The notes: generated by a model not told the origin, from the sequence alone. Shown: positions 25,578 through 34,642, counted from the first letter of the stretch. The stretch is 39,035 nt of DNA from an uncultured Lachnospiraceae bacterium (GCA_944376425.1 CALWCS010000019.1:1-39035), one strand, 5' to 3'. Made by a program: numbers and translations.

Positions 25578-27761
25578 ATGGGAAAGACATTAGTAATCGC
25601 AGAAAAACCTTCTGTAGGAAGGGATATCGCGCGTGTTTTAAAATGTACCAAAAATATTAACGGTGGTCTGGAAGGAACACAGTACGTAGTAACTTGGGGC
25701 TTAGGACACCTTGTTACGCTTGCCGACCCTGAACAGTACAGTAGGGAATATAAAGAATGGAAGATGGAGTCTTTACCTATGCTGCCAAAACCAATGAAAC
25801 TGGAAGTGATCAAACAGACGGGAAAACAGTTTCAGGCGGTAAAGACACAGATTCACAGGAATGATATACAGGACGTTATTATTGCGACAGATGCAGGGCG
25901 TGAGGGAGAACTGGTCGCACGCTGGATTTTGGAAAAAGCAGGAAATAAAAAACCGATCCGGCGTCTATGGATTTCTTCTGTTACGGACAAAGCGATTCGG
26001 GAAGGATTTGCGGATTTAAAGCCGGGAAAAGCATACGATAATTTATACCGTGCGGCAGTTTCGCGCGCCGAGGCAGACTGGCTGGTAGGAATCAACGCTA
26101 CAAGAGCACTGACGTGCAAATATAATGCACAGCTTTCGTGCGGAAGAGTGCAGACTCCGACTCTTGCGATGATCGCCAGAAGAGAAGAGGAGATCAAAAA
26201 TTTTCGTCCGCAGTCTTACTATGGAATGAAGGCAAGAGTAAAGGGAATTAGTCTGACATGGCAGGATACAAAATCTTCAAGCAGCCGTTCGTTTCATAAA
26301 GAACGAATAGAAAAACTGGTAAGAGAATTAAAGAATCAACCGGCTGTTGTCAGTGAGATCATAAAAAGTTCTAAGAAGACGATGGCACCTTTGCTGTATG
26401 ATTTAACAGAATTACAGCGTGATGCGAATAAGAAATACAATTTTTCTGCAAAAGAGACACTCAATATTATGCAAAGACTGTATGAAAATCATAAAGTACT
26501 GACTTATCCAAGAACAGATTCCCGTTATCTGACTAGTGATGTTGTCGAAACACTGCATGAGAGACTTTTGGCATGCAGTGTCGGTCCGTACCGAAAACTT
26601 GCAGCTTTGCCGTTAAAAAAGAAATTTGATCATAGAGAATCCTTTGTGGACAACAGTAAAGTAAACGACCACCATGCTATTATTCCTACAGAACAGTTCG
26701 TACAGCTGGAACATATGACAAATGAAGAGAGAAAGATCTATGATCTTGTAGTGAGAAGGTTTCTTTCCGTCATGTATCCGCCTTTTGAGTATGAACAGAC
26801 TACGGTTCAGATGAAAATCGGCACTGAAAAATTTACGGCAAAAGGAAAGACGGTAAAAAAACTGGGATGGAAGGAAGTATATGAAAATGGACTGACAGAG
26901 GAAGAGGAGGAAGAAGAAGAAATTTTTTCTTTTCCTGATCTGCAAAAAGGAGCATCTTATGAAGTGACGGCATTGACGATGACAGAAGGGAAAACGACCC
27001 CTCCTGCGCCGTTTAATGAGGCGACGCTGCTTTCAGCGATGGAAAATCCCGTTCAATATATGGAGAGCAATCGAAAAGAAGATATCAAGACTCTTGGAGA
27101 GACAGGAGGTCTTGGAACCGTAGCGACAAGAGCAGATATTATTGAAAAACTGTTTCATAGTTTTTTACTGGAAAAAAGAGGGAAAGATATTTATCTGACT
27201 TCAAAGGCAAAACAACTTTTGGAACTGGTACCTGAAGATCTGAGAAAACCGGAACTGACAGCACAGTGGGAACGAAAACTGGCACAGATTTCAGAAGGAA
27301 AATTAAAAAGAGATTCTTTTATGAAAGAAATTGAGGGATACACAAACGAGATTATTGATCAGATTAAGACGGGAGAGGGAAAATTTCGCCATGAAAATCT
27401 GACAAACAAAAAATGTCCCGAGTGCGGAAAGCTGATGCTGATGGTCAAGGGAAAAAACAGTACAATGCTGGTATGTCAGGATAGAGAATGCGGATATCGG
27501 GAAACCATTTCCCGCACTTCGAATGCGAGATGTCCAAAATGTCATAAAAAAATGGAGCTTCGCGGAAAAGGAGAAGCACAAATTTTTGTGTGCGCGTGCG
27601 GATATAAAGAAAAACTTACAAATTTTCAGGAAAGAAGAAAAAAAGAAGGTGCAGGTGTTACAAAAAAGGATGTGGCGCGCTATTTAAATAAAATGAAAAA
27701 AGAAGAAGAGCCTTTAAACAATGCATTTGCGATTGCACTAGAAAAACTAAAGGAAAAATAA
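25578..27761 (+). CDS. topB: DNA topoisomerase III (type IA)
   Basis: 727 residues from ATG 25578. It relaxes and decatenates DNA by cutting one strand. The Toprim motif begins TLVIAEKPSVGRDIARVL, DAGREGEL follows, and the active-site tyrosine is Y310 in YPRTDSRYL. The C-terminus has a Cys-rich zinc region from about residue 613 (CPECGKL, CQDRECGY, CPKCHKK, CACGYKE). A Glu-rich run lies near residue 440. The frame runs back to 25308, but the 90 extra residues are low in quality and GGAGG at 25568-25572 fits 25578; ATG 25566 with its own GGAGG is an alternative. Confidence 0.95.
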   Translation: MGKTLVIAEKPSVGRDIARVLKCTKNINGGLEGTQYVVTWGLGHLVTLADPEQYSREYKEWKMESLPMLPKPMKLEVIKQTGKQFQAVKTQIHRNDIQDVIIATDAGREGELVARWILEKAGNKKPIRRLWISSVTDKAIREGFADLKPGKAYDNLYRAAVSRAEADWLVGINATRALTCKYNAQLSCGRVQTPTLAMIARREEEIKNFRPQSYYGMKARVKGISLTWQDTKSSSSRSFHKERIEKLVRELKNQPAVVSEIIKSSKKTMAPLLYDLTELQRDANKKYNFSAKETLNIMQRLYENHKVLTYPRTDSRYLTSDVVETLHERLLACSVGPYRKLAALPLKKKFDHRESFVDNSKVNDHHAIIPTEQFVQLEHMTNEERKIYDLVVRRFLSVMYPPFEYEQTTVQMKIGTEKFTAKGKTVKKLGWKEVYENGLTEEEEEEEEIFSFPDLQKGASYEVTALTMTEGKTTPPAPFNEATLLSAMENPVQYMESNRKEDIKTLGETGGLGTVATRADIIEKLFHSFLLEKRGKDIYLTSKAKQLLELVPEDLRKPELTAQWERKLAQISEGKLKRDSFMKEIEGYTNEIIDQIKTGEGKFRHENLTNKKCPECGKLMLMVKGKNSTMLVCQDRECGYRETISRTSNARCPKCHKKMELRGKGEAQIFVCACGYKEKLTNFQERRKKEGAGVTKKDVARYLNKMKKEEEPLNNAFAIALEKLKEK

Positions 27762-27802
27762 GAAAGAAATACAGAAAAATCCCCAAAAAACGGGGAAAAT
27801 TC

Positions 27803-27831
27803 TTGCAACACACTCTAAGACATATTATAAT
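27803..27831 (+). promoter_or_regulatory. Promoter of the cyclophilin gene
   Basis: TTGCAA (27803-27808), 17 bp, TATAAT (27826-27831), 74 nt before the start at 27905. Confidence 0.75.
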
Positions 27832-27904
27832 AGGGAAAACGAAAATGGTATGGCAGTCTGTTTGTCAAATTGCCGGTTTTATTTTAGAAGAAAGGAAGAA
27901 AATT

Positions 27905-28426
27905 ATGGCACAAAATCCAATCGTTACAATTACCATGGAAAATGGAGATGTTATGAAGGCAGAGCTGTATCCGAACATTGCACCGAATACTGTCAACAAT
28001 TTTATCAGTCTTGTAAAGAAGGGCTTTTATGACGGACTGATTTTTCATCGGGTAATAGAAGGATTTATGATTCAGGGAGGATGTCCGGACGGAAATGGAA
28101 TGGGAGGTCCTGGTTACTGTATCAGAGGAGAATTTAGCCAGAATGGTTTTATAAACCAGTTTAAACATACACCGGGAGTTTTGTCTATGGCACGGACTAT
28201 GGATCCCGACTCTGCAGGTTCCCAGTTTTTTATTATGCACAAAGCAGCGCCTCATTTGGACGGTGCCTATGCAGCATTTGGAAAGATTACAGAGGGAATG
28301 GAGAATGTAGATAAGATTGCAGAGACAGACACGGATTATTCAGACCGTCCGTTAAAACCGCAGGTGATCCGTTCTATGACAGTAGACACATTTGGAGAAG
28401 AGTATCCGGAACCGGAAAAATGCTAA
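27905..28426 (+). CDS. Cyclophilin-type peptidyl-prolyl isomerase
   Basis: 173 residues. It speeds cis-trans isomerisation of Xaa-Pro bonds in folding proteins. The conserved FHRVIEGFMIQGG, GPGYCIRGEF, AGSQFFIMHKAAPHLDG and FGKITEGM segments carry the active-site Arg, Gln and Phe. There is no signal peptide, so it is cytosolic. The frame opens at 27803, but that sequence lies inside the promoter; AAAGGAAG fits ATG 27905. It is a single gene behind its own promoter. Confidence 0.95.
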   Translation: MAQNPIVTITMENGDVMKAELYPNIAPNTVNNFISLVKKGFYDGLIFHRVIEGFMIQGGCPDGNGMGGPGYCIRGEFSQNGFINQFKHTPGVLSMARTMDPDSAGSQFFIMHKAAPHLDGAYAAFGKITEGMENVDKIAETDTDYSDRPLKPQVIRSMTVDTFGEEYPEPEKC

Positions 28427-28460
28427 AAATGAAAAAAATGAAATATTTTGAAAAAGGATA

Positions 28461-28489
28461 TTGACAAACATTTAACGATATGGTATGCT
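28461..28489 (+). promoter_or_regulatory. Promoter of adhE
   Basis: TTGACA (28461-28466), 17 bp, TATGCT (28484-28489). It overlaps the paired operator, and the leader to adhE is about 128 nt. Confidence 0.8.
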
Positions 28490-28511
28490 GAGATCGTTAA
28501 ATGATTAACAA
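28461..28511. promoter_or_regulatory. Paired Rex-like operators at adhE
   Basis: TCGTTAAATGATTAACAA (28494-28511) matches the Rex consensus TTGTTAA-N4-TTAACAA at 13 of 14 fixed positions. TTGACAAACATTTAACGA (28461-28478) matches at 11 of 14 and covers the -35 box. CATTTAACGAT (28469-28479) and ATCGTTAAATG (28493-28503) also form a perfect 11-bp inverted repeat centred on the -10 box. Rex is an NADH/NAD sensor that represses adhE in clostridia; the rex gene is not in this window. Confidence 0.75.
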
Positions 28512-28622
28512 ATAAGACGTAAGAAAAAGGCAGTAAGACGGAATCATTCCGTATCAGCAAATAGAAACGTATGTCAATCTGAAAAGATTCAGAGACAGCA
28601 GATTTATGAAGGAGGAACTAAG

Positions 28623-31280
28623 ATGGCAAACAAAACGGCAACCAATGAAACTGTCAATACCACCTCAAACGTAATAGACAATGTAGATTCCTTAAGGGCA
28701 AAATTAGCCGTTATGCGCGAAGCACAGAAGAAGTTTGCAACCTATACACAGGAGCAGGTGGATAAGATCTTCTTTGAAGCTTCTGTAGCTGCAAATATGG
28801 CACGTATTCCGCTGGCAAAGCAGGCAGTGGCTGAAACTGGAATGGGTGTTGTAGAAGATAAAATTATTAAAAATCATTATGCAGCAGAATATATTTACAA
28901 TGCTTATAAAAATACAAAGACATGTGGCGTAATCGAGGAAGATACGGCATATGGCATTAAAAAAATCGCAGAACCGCTTGGGTTGATTGCAGCAGTTATC
29001 CCGACGACAAATCCGACTTCTACTGCAATCTTTAAGACACTGATCGCATTAAAGACAAGAAATGCAATTATTATCAGCCCTCATCCACGTGCGAAAGCCT
29101 GCACAATCGCAGCGGCTAAAGTTGTTTTAGATGCAGCAGTAAAAGCAGGTGCACCAAAAGAGATTATCGGATGGATCGATGTTCCTTCGATTGAGCTGAC
29201 AAATGAAGTAATGAGAGAGGCAGACTGTATTCTTGCCACAGGCGGACCTGGAATGGTAAAAGCTGCTTATTCTTCAGGAAAACCGGCACTTGGTGTTGGA
29301 GCAGGAAATACACCTGTTATCATTGACGAGACAGCGGATATCAAACTTGCCGTAAACTCTATTATTCATTCCAAAACATTTGACAATGGTATGATTTGTG
29401 CTTCTGAGCAGTCTGTTACGGTAGTTGGAGACATCTATGATGAAGTAAAGAAAGAATTTGAATACCGCGGATGCTATTTCTTAAAAGGAGAGGAACTGGA
29501 TAAAGTTCGCAAGACCATTATTATTAATGGTGCGTTAAACGCAAAAATTGTCGGACAGCCAGCTCATGTGATTGCTGAACTGGCAGGAATTAATGTGCCA
29601 AAGGAGACAAAGATTCTGATCGGTGAAGTGGAATCTGTCGATATCTCTGAAGAGTTTGCTCATGAGAAATTATCTCCGGTTCTGGCTATGTATAAAGCAG
29701 CGACATTTGACGAGGCAATTGCAAAAGCAGAAGTACTTGTCGCAGACGGAGGATATGGTCATACTTCTTCTCTGTACATCCATCCGTCACAGAAAGAAAA
29801 AATGGAAAAACATGCAGCAGCGATGAAGACATGCCGTGTTTTGATCAATACACCTTCTTCTCACGGTGGAATCGGTGATCTGTACAACTTCAAACTTGCT
29901 CCTTCTCTGACGCTGGGATGCGGTTCCTGGGGCGGAAACTCTGTTTCTGAAAACGTTGGAGTAAAACATTTATTAAATATCAAGACAGTAGCTGAAAGGA
30001 GAGAAAATATGCTTTGGTTTAGAGCTCCAGAGAAAGTTTACTTTAAGAAAGGCTGTATGCCAGTAGCATTAGATGAACTGGGAACGGTCATGAACAAGAA
30101 AAAAGCGTTCATCGTTACCGATACTTTCTTATATAAAAACGGCTACGTAAAACCAATTGAAGAAAAATTAGACAGCATGGGAATTCAGCATACCTGCTTC
30201 TATGAAGTAGCCCCGGACCCGACTTTGGCATGTGCAAAAGCAGGAGCAGAGGCAATGAGATCTTTTGAACCTGACGTGATCATCGCACTGGGCGGCGGAT
30301 CTGCTATGGACGCCGGAAAGATCATGTGGGTACTGTATGAACATCCGGAAGCAGATTTCTTAAGAATGGCAATGGACTTTATGGATATCAGAAAGAGAGT
30401 TTATACATTCCCGAAAATGGGAGAGAAAGCTTACTTTGTAGCAATCCCGACTTCTTCCGGTACAGGTTCCGAGGTAACTCCATTTGCCGTTATCACAGAC
30501 GAAAGCACAGGAACAAAATATCCGCTCGCAGATTATGAATTACTGCCAAATATGGCAATTGTAGATACAGATAATGCAATGTCCCAGCCAAAAGGATTGA
30601 CAAGCGCTTCCGGTATTGACGTTATGACACATGCTTTAGAAGCTTATGTATCCATTATGGCGACAGACTATACAGACGGACTTGCCCTCAAAGCAATTAA
30701 GCTGGTATTTGAAAATCTGCCGGCTGCTTATGAAAAGGGAGCAAATGATCCAATCGCACGTGAAAACATGGCAAACGCAGCATGCCTTGCAGGTATGGCC
30801 TTTGCAAATGCATTCCTGGGATTAAATCATTCCATGGCACATAAATTAGGCGCATTCCATCATCTGCCGCACGGTATCGCAAACGCTCTGGTACTGACAA
30901 GAGTGATCCGTTATAATGCAGCAGAAGTTCCGACAAAAATGGGAACTTTCTCACAGTATCAGTATCCGCACGCACTGGCAAGATATGCAGAAGCTGCACG
31001 TTTTGCAGGAATCTGCGGAAAAGATGACAAAGAGACTCTGGAATTACTGATCAAGGCACTGGAAGAATTGATGGCAAAAATCGGAATCAAGAAATCAATC
31101 AAAGAGTATGGCGTTGATGAGAAATATTTCTTAGATACACTCGATGATATGGTAGAAAAAGCATTCGATGACCAGTGTACATCAGCAAACCCAAGATATC
31201 CTCTGATGTCTGAAATCAAAGAGATTTATCTTTCTGCATACTATGGAACAGAATACAAAGGAACAGAAGGACAGAAATAA
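28623..31280 (+). CDS. adhE: Bifunctional aldehyde-alcohol dehydrogenase
   Basis: 885 residues. It reduces acetyl-CoA to acetaldehyde and then ethanol, oxidising two NADH, and forms spirosomes in other bacteria. The N-terminal half (about 1-440) is an acylating aldehyde dehydrogenase with the catalytic cysteine near residue 257 (NGMICASEQSV) and GVGAGNTPVII. The C-terminal half is an iron-dependent alcohol dehydrogenase with GGGSAMDAGK, SGIDVMTHALEAYVS and the metal-site NHSMAHKLGAFHHLPHG. GGAGGAACTAAG precedes the ATG. It stands alone between a regulated promoter and two hairpins. Confidence 0.98.
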   Translation: MANKTATNETVNTTSNVIDNVDSLRAKLAVMREAQKKFATYTQEQVDKIFFEASVAANMARIPLAKQAVAETGMGVVEDKIIKNHYAAEYIYNAYKNTKTCGVIEEDTAYGIKKIAEPLGLIAAVIPTTNPTSTAIFKTLIALKTRNAIIISPHPRAKACTIAAAKVVLDAAVKAGAPKEIIGWIDVPSIELTNEVMREADCILATGGPGMVKAAYSSGKPALGVGAGNTPVIIDETADIKLAVNSIIHSKTFDNGMICASEQSVTVVGDIYDEVKKEFEYRGCYFLKGEELDKVRKTIIINGALNAKIVGQPAHVIAELAGINVPKETKILIGEVESVDISEEFAHEKLSPVLAMYKAATFDEAIAKAEVLVADGGYGHTSSLYIHPSQKEKMEKHAAAMKTCRVLINTPSSHGGIGDLYNFKLAPSLTLGCGSWGGNSVSENVGVKHLLNIKTVAERRENMLWFRAPEKVYFKKGCMPVALDELGTVMNKKKAFIVTDTFLYKNGYVKPIEEKLDSMGIQHTCFYEVAPDPTLACAKAGAEAMRSFEPDVIIALGGGSAMDAGKIMWVLYEHPEADFLRMAMDFMDIRKRVYTFPKMGEKAYFVAIPTSSGTGSEVTPFAVITDESTGTKYPLADYELLPNMAIVDTDNAMSQPKGLTSASGIDVMTHALEAYVSIMATDYTDGLALKAIKLVFENLPAAYEKGANDPIARENMANAACLAGMAFANAFLGLNHSMAHKLGAFHHLPHGIANALVLTRVIRYNAAEVPTKMGTFSQYQYPHALARYAEAARFAGICGKDDKETLELLIKALEELMAKIGIKKSIKEYGVDEKYFLDTLDDMVEKAFDDQCTSANPRYPLMSEIKEIYLSAYYGTEYKGTEGQK

Positions 31281-31291
31281 ATATAGTATCG

Positions 31292-31326
31292 TTTCTATCT
31301 GCCGTAAAAAATGCGGCAGGTAGAAA
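31292..31326 (+). terminator. First hairpin after adhE
   Basis: TTTCTATCTGCCG (31292-31304) with CGGCAGGTAGAAA (31314-31326), 13 bp with one G-U pair. No T-run follows, so it may protect the 3' end while the next hairpin terminates. Confidence 0.6.
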
Positions 31327-31338
31327 GCAATAAAAGAT

Positions 31339-31404
31339 AAAAAAGCCGCAGACAATTTCTTTTTAGTGATAGAAATTAGAAAGAAATTGTCTGCGGCTTT
31401 TTTT
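31339..31404 (+). terminator. Strong terminator after adhE
   Basis: A perfect 24-bp stem: 31339-31362 (six As, GCCGCAGACAATTTCTTT) with 31380-31403 (AAAGAAATTGTCTGCGGC, Ts), then Ts to 31404. The loop is 17 nt. Confidence 0.95.
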
Positions 31405-31505
31405 AAAATAAATTTGAAATAGTTGTATCTTTCCTGAGAAATTTTTGGTCTAATACATGTAAAGCAAAACAAAGATCGATCGATCCCAAGAGGAGGGGAG
31501 GTACT

Positions 31506-32021
31506 GTGATAAATTTAGTAAAGAAGGCACAGGAAAATGATGCAGAAGCTTTTATACAATTGATGGAATTAAATAAAGTAAATATGTACAAAATAGCAAA
31601 GTCATATCTGCACAATGAAGAAGATGCAGCAGATGCGGTTGCAGATACGATTTTGACCTGTTTTGAGAAAATTCAGAGTTTAAGAGAACCTAAATATTTT
31701 AAAACCTGGATGATCCGTATTTTAATTAATACTTGCAACGATATGTTAAAACAGAAAAACAAAAATTTTTTGATGGAAGAATATGTAGAAATTCCAGTAG
31801 AAGATAGCGATAGACAAAACATAGAATTTCTGGAGACATTAAACAAACTGGATCAAAAATATCGTGTCGTACTAATTCTTTATTACGTGGAGGGATTTTC
31901 CGTAAAAGAGATTGCAGAGCTGCTTGATATGAAAGAAGTCACAGTAAAAGCAAGACTGCAAAGAGGGAGAAAACGATATGCCGAACAAGTAGATGTAAAG
32001 GTATTATATGCAGGGAGGTAA
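31506..32021 (+). CDS. ECF-type sigma-70 family sigma factor
   Basis: 171 residues from a GTG start with GAGGGGAGG upstream. Region 2 (about 10-80) has AKSYLHNEEDAADAVADTIL and YFKTWMIRILINTCND; region 4 (about 112-158) has LDQKYRVVLILYYVEGFSVK with a helix-turn-helix EIAELLDMKEVTVKARLQRGR in adjoining pieces. It directs RNA polymerase to a small regulon. No clear sigma-A promoter precedes it, which would fit self-activation. The downstream gene, 5 nt away, encodes its likely anti-sigma factor. Confidence 0.92.
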   Translation: MINLVKKAQENDAEAFIQLMELNKVNMYKIAKSYLHNEEDAADAVADTILTCFEKIQSLREPKYFKTWMIRILINTCNDMLKQKNKNFLMEEYVEIPVEDSDRQNIEFLETLNKLDQKYRVVLILYYVEGFSVKEIAELLDMKEVTVKARLQRGRKRYAEQVDVKVLYAGR

Positions 32022-32026
32022 AACAG

Positions 32027-33421
32027 ATGAACGAGAAAGAGATAAAAAAAGGATTACGTTCTGACATTGTACTTTCCGAACTGGTAGAGACAAAAATTCA
32101 AGATGCTTATGAGAAAGTAAGAAGGGAAGGAATGGAAAAAAGAATGACAGAAAAAGTAGTAAGAATCAGACATAAGAGACGAAAATTTATGATTGCTGCT
32201 GCTGTTGCGACATTGACGATAGGTACAACATTAGGAGTAGTGGCAGCAAATCAATTTTTTACTCTCACTCAGAATGACGATGAAGTTTTATTTGTTTTTA
32301 ATTATGATGATTATGAGCTTTGCGGTGATAAATTCTCGCTGGAGACGACTTATTTGCCGGAAGGATATGAAAAAAGAGATGGAAAATACTATAAAGATAC
32401 GGAAGATCCAAATGTATGGAGCGGGATTTCTGTTCTAGTGGAAAATACGTTGTGCTGGTCGAATGAGGCGTTGAGAAGCGAAAATGCAGCAGTAAAAGAA
32501 ATCTGGAATGTGGAAGAAGTGGAAGAGACAGAGATTAATGGAATGGACGCCTATCTGTTTACAAAAAAGAAAAGCCATGGCGTCTACTATAACGTTACGT
32601 TCTTGTTTAACAGTGAAGAAGGGTATATTGTCACTTTGTTTACGACGGGAGATATTCCGAAAGAAGAGATCAAAAAGATTGCAGAAGGTGTGAAAGTGAC
32701 GAATACAGGAGAACAAGTAGAAGACTATGAGGAACTCATAAAGAGTGAACCTGTCCAGATTGTAGCGTATCATACGTCAGAAACGGTAGACAAAGAAAGA
32801 ATGGTATGCAGCCAGGAAGAAATGGTAGAAATCGGTGAGCCATTTACGAAGGAAATGGAAGAAGGAACAGTAGAATTTACCATAGAGTCAGCCAGATATG
32901 TAGAATCGTGCAGTGAATACGATCCGCAATATTTTATCGATTATGAAGAATCCGTCCTGCCATATCTCAACGAAGACGGCACAGTAAAACCGTATTGGCG
33001 GCAGCCGATCCATCTTGGAGAAAATCCGGATTCTGACGAAGAAGAACAGGCAGAACAAGTCTTCCTGGAAATCAAAATTCATGCAGAAAATCTGTCTGAT
33101 AACGAGGTAAACGGAACATTTTATATGAAGGCAAGGAGTCTGGAAAAAGAAGGGGAGATGTATTTACTGCCTGAGACAGAGTATGTTCCGGTAGCAGATT
33201 ATATTTTAAATGAGTTCCAGGTTTATTTCGATGCAAAAGAGAATTTTGGAGGAATCGAAGAATTAAAACAGGGACTGTTTAGAACTATGCAGCCGAACGA
33301 AGAACTGGATTATACGATTTTGATGCTGGTCGATAAAGATCAGATGGATCAGACGTATTTGGAAGTTCCATCCGATACAGAGGATCCAAGCACCTTTGTA
33401 AATCTGGGGCTTGCACAGTAA
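32027..33421 (+). CDS. Membrane-bound anti-sigma factor with extracellular domains
   Basis: 464 residues. Residues 1-50 are a charged cytoplasmic helix region, 53-73 one membrane helix, and about 390 residues lie outside. The first external part has SLETTYLPEGYEKRDGKYY and resembles DUF4367-type domains. The second, from about residue 260 (EEMVEIGEPFTKEMEEG), is a beta-rich ligand-type domain, also seen in lipoprotein-like Firmicute proteins. The layout and position, 5 nt after an ECF sigma gene, indicate a cognate anti-sigma factor that releases sigma on an outside signal. No zinc-binding HxxxCxxC motif is present. A terminator follows. Confidence 0.8.
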   Translation: MNEKEIKKGLRSDIVLSELVETKIQDAYEKVRREGMEKRMTEKVVRIRHKRRKFMIAAAVATLTIGTTLGVVAANQFFTLTQNDDEVLFVFNYDDYELCGDKFSLETTYLPEGYEKRDGKYYKDTEDPNVWSGISVLVENTLCWSNEALRSENAAVKEIWNVEEVEETEINGMDAYLFTKKKSHGVYYNVTFLFNSEEGYIVTLFTTGDIPKEEIKKIAEGVKVTNTGEQVEDYEELIKSEPVQIVAYHTSETVDKERMVCSQEEMVEIGEPFTKEMEEGTVEFTIESARYVESCSEYDPQYFIDYEESVLPYLNEDGTVKPYWRQPIHLGENPDSDEEEQAEQVFLEIKIHAENLSDNEVNGTFYMKARSLEKEGEMYLLPETEYVPVADYILNEFQVYFDAKENFGGIEELKQGLFRTMQPNEELDYTILMLVDKDQMDQTYLEVPSDTEDPSTFVNLGLAQ

Positions 33422-33524
33422 AAAATAAAAATTCAGATATCATGAAAGAGGCAGGGAAATGGAAAGCGTTATATAAGATAAGATCCATTTGCAAAGGCAG
33501 TTCGTAAAAGAAAGAAGGATAACG

Positions 33525-33582
33525 AAAAAAGATGGCTGGTTACGGCAAAAGAAAAATTGCTGCAAACCGGTCGTCTTTTTTT
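33525..33582 (+). terminator. Terminator of the sigma/anti-sigma operon
   Basis: AAAAAAGATGGCTGGTT (33525-33541) pairs fully with AACCGGTCGTCTTTTTT (33565-33581), 17 bp with three wobble pairs; GCAA/TTGC pair inside the loop. The T-run ends at 33582. Confidence 0.85.
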
Positions 33583-33607
33583 ATCCAAAAAGCATCCAAA
33601 ATCTGTC

Positions 33608-33636
33608 TTGCCACCCGAAGAAAAGCCGAATACAAT
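33608..33636 (+). promoter_or_regulatory. Promoter of the GNAT gene
   Basis: TTGCCA (33608-33613), 17 bp, TACAAT (33631-33636). Transcription should start near 33643, just before the ribosome binding site of the gene at 33667. Confidence 0.7.
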
Positions 33637-33666
33637 AAAATAAGGGGTCGGAGAAAGGACGAAAAA

Positions 33667-34512
33667 ATGGATATTTGGATTGGCAAAGACTTAGAAAAGA
33701 GATATCAAAACAAAAGAAGCGACAACTGGATGGAACAGTTAAAAGAAAATGGGTGCCGGATTTTTTTTGGAAATCTATTTCAAACTGAAAAAAAGAAAGG
33801 AAAGATGCTCTGCATTACGGACTCAAAAATAGAACTGGAATCCGTAAAGAAGAGAGGATTTCCCTGCATTTATGTGGAAACAGAAAAAGAGGGAGATTTT
33901 ATTTATGGGGCAGAACTTGTCGCAGAGGAGGCGGAGGATCTTACAAAAGAATTATGTCAAAGTGTATATCGGCGTTTTTATCAAATTCCGTCTGTAGTAT
34001 CAGAAACACCGCGATTAATTTTAAGAGAGACCGTACCGAAAGATACAGAAGAACTGTATCGAATTTATGAAGGGGAAATGTATCTGGATCCTCTCCCGGA
34101 AGATCCGGAAGAAGAAAAAAGAATTTTAGCATCTTATTTTCGAAATATGTATGGAATTTATGGTTATGGGATATGGTCTGTAATAGAAAAAGAAAGCGGA
34201 AAGCTGATCGGAAGAGCAGGAATTGAGAATGGAGAAAAGGACCAAAAAGGAATTTTAGAACTAGGTTATCTGATAGGAAAACAATGGAGAAGAAAGGGAT
34301 ATGCTTATGAGGCAGCAAAGGCTGTGATTCGCTATGCACAGGAGAATACAACAGAAGAGAAACTGTATATGAGAATACACAGAGAAAACATTCCGTCATT
34401 AAAGCTGGCACAGAAATTGGGATTTGAAAAAATTTCCGAAGAACTGATCTGTTTGTTTTGCAAAAAATTAGAGAGAAAAAGAAATTTTAGGGACGATAAG
34501 AAACAGTTATAA
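33667..34512 (+). CDS. GNAT acetyltransferase with extra N-terminal domain
   Basis: 281 residues from ATG 33667, with AGAAAGGAC upstream. A longer frame from 33532 runs through the preceding terminator and promoter and is rejected. Residues about 118-270 form a RimJ-like GNAT domain with TPRLILRETVPKDTEELYRI and the acetyl-CoA loop KQWRRKGYAYEAA. Residues 1-115 are a separate domain with MLCITDSKIELESVKKRGFP and GAELVAEEAEDL, which recalls the later half of HAD-type phosphatase folds; this is by eye only. The substrate is unknown. Confidence 0.85.
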   Translation: MDIWIGKDLEKRYQNKRSDNWMEQLKENGCRIFFGNLFQTEKKKGKMLCITDSKIELESVKKRGFPCIYVETEKEGDFIYGAELVAEEAEDLTKELCQSVYRRFYQIPSVVSETPRLILRETVPKDTEELYRIYEGEMYLDPLPEDPEEEKRILASYFRNMYGIYGYGIWSVIEKESGKLIGRAGIENGEKDQKGILELGYLIGKQWRRKGYAYEAAKAVIRYAQENTTEEKLYMRIHRENIPSLKLAQKLGFEKISEELICLFCKKLERKRNFRDDKKQL

Positions 34513-34543
34513 CTGACTGGGAAAAAGAGAGGAGGATTGGCAC

Positions 34544-34572
34544 TTGCGCCGAAAATGGGAAACGTGTATAAT
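34544..34572 (+). promoter_or_regulatory. Promoter of ecfA1
   Basis: TTGCGC (34544-34549), 17 bp, TATAAT (34567-34572), 70 nt before the start codon. Confidence 0.75.
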
Positions 34573-34642
34573 GTACGGGAATTGCAAACTTTCGTTGCAC
34601 TCGAAAAAATAGGCATACGCCCGAGAGGATGAGGTGACAGAA

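Noticed and set aside
27780..27797. CCCC/GGGG stem after topB as a terminator
   Set aside because: Only 5 bp and followed by As rather than Ts on the plus strand; no minus-strand gene needs it.
27803..27904. N-terminal extension of the cyclophilin
   Set aside because: It lies over the promoter and has no ribosome binding site; the family N-terminus begins at 27905.
31472..31486. GATCGATCGATC palindrome before the sigma factor gene
   Set aside because: A simple short tandem of GATC with no second copy or match to a known operator.
33532..33666. N-terminal extension of the GNAT protein
   Set aside because: The region is occupied by a terminator stem with T-run and a TTGCCA-17-TACAAT promoter.
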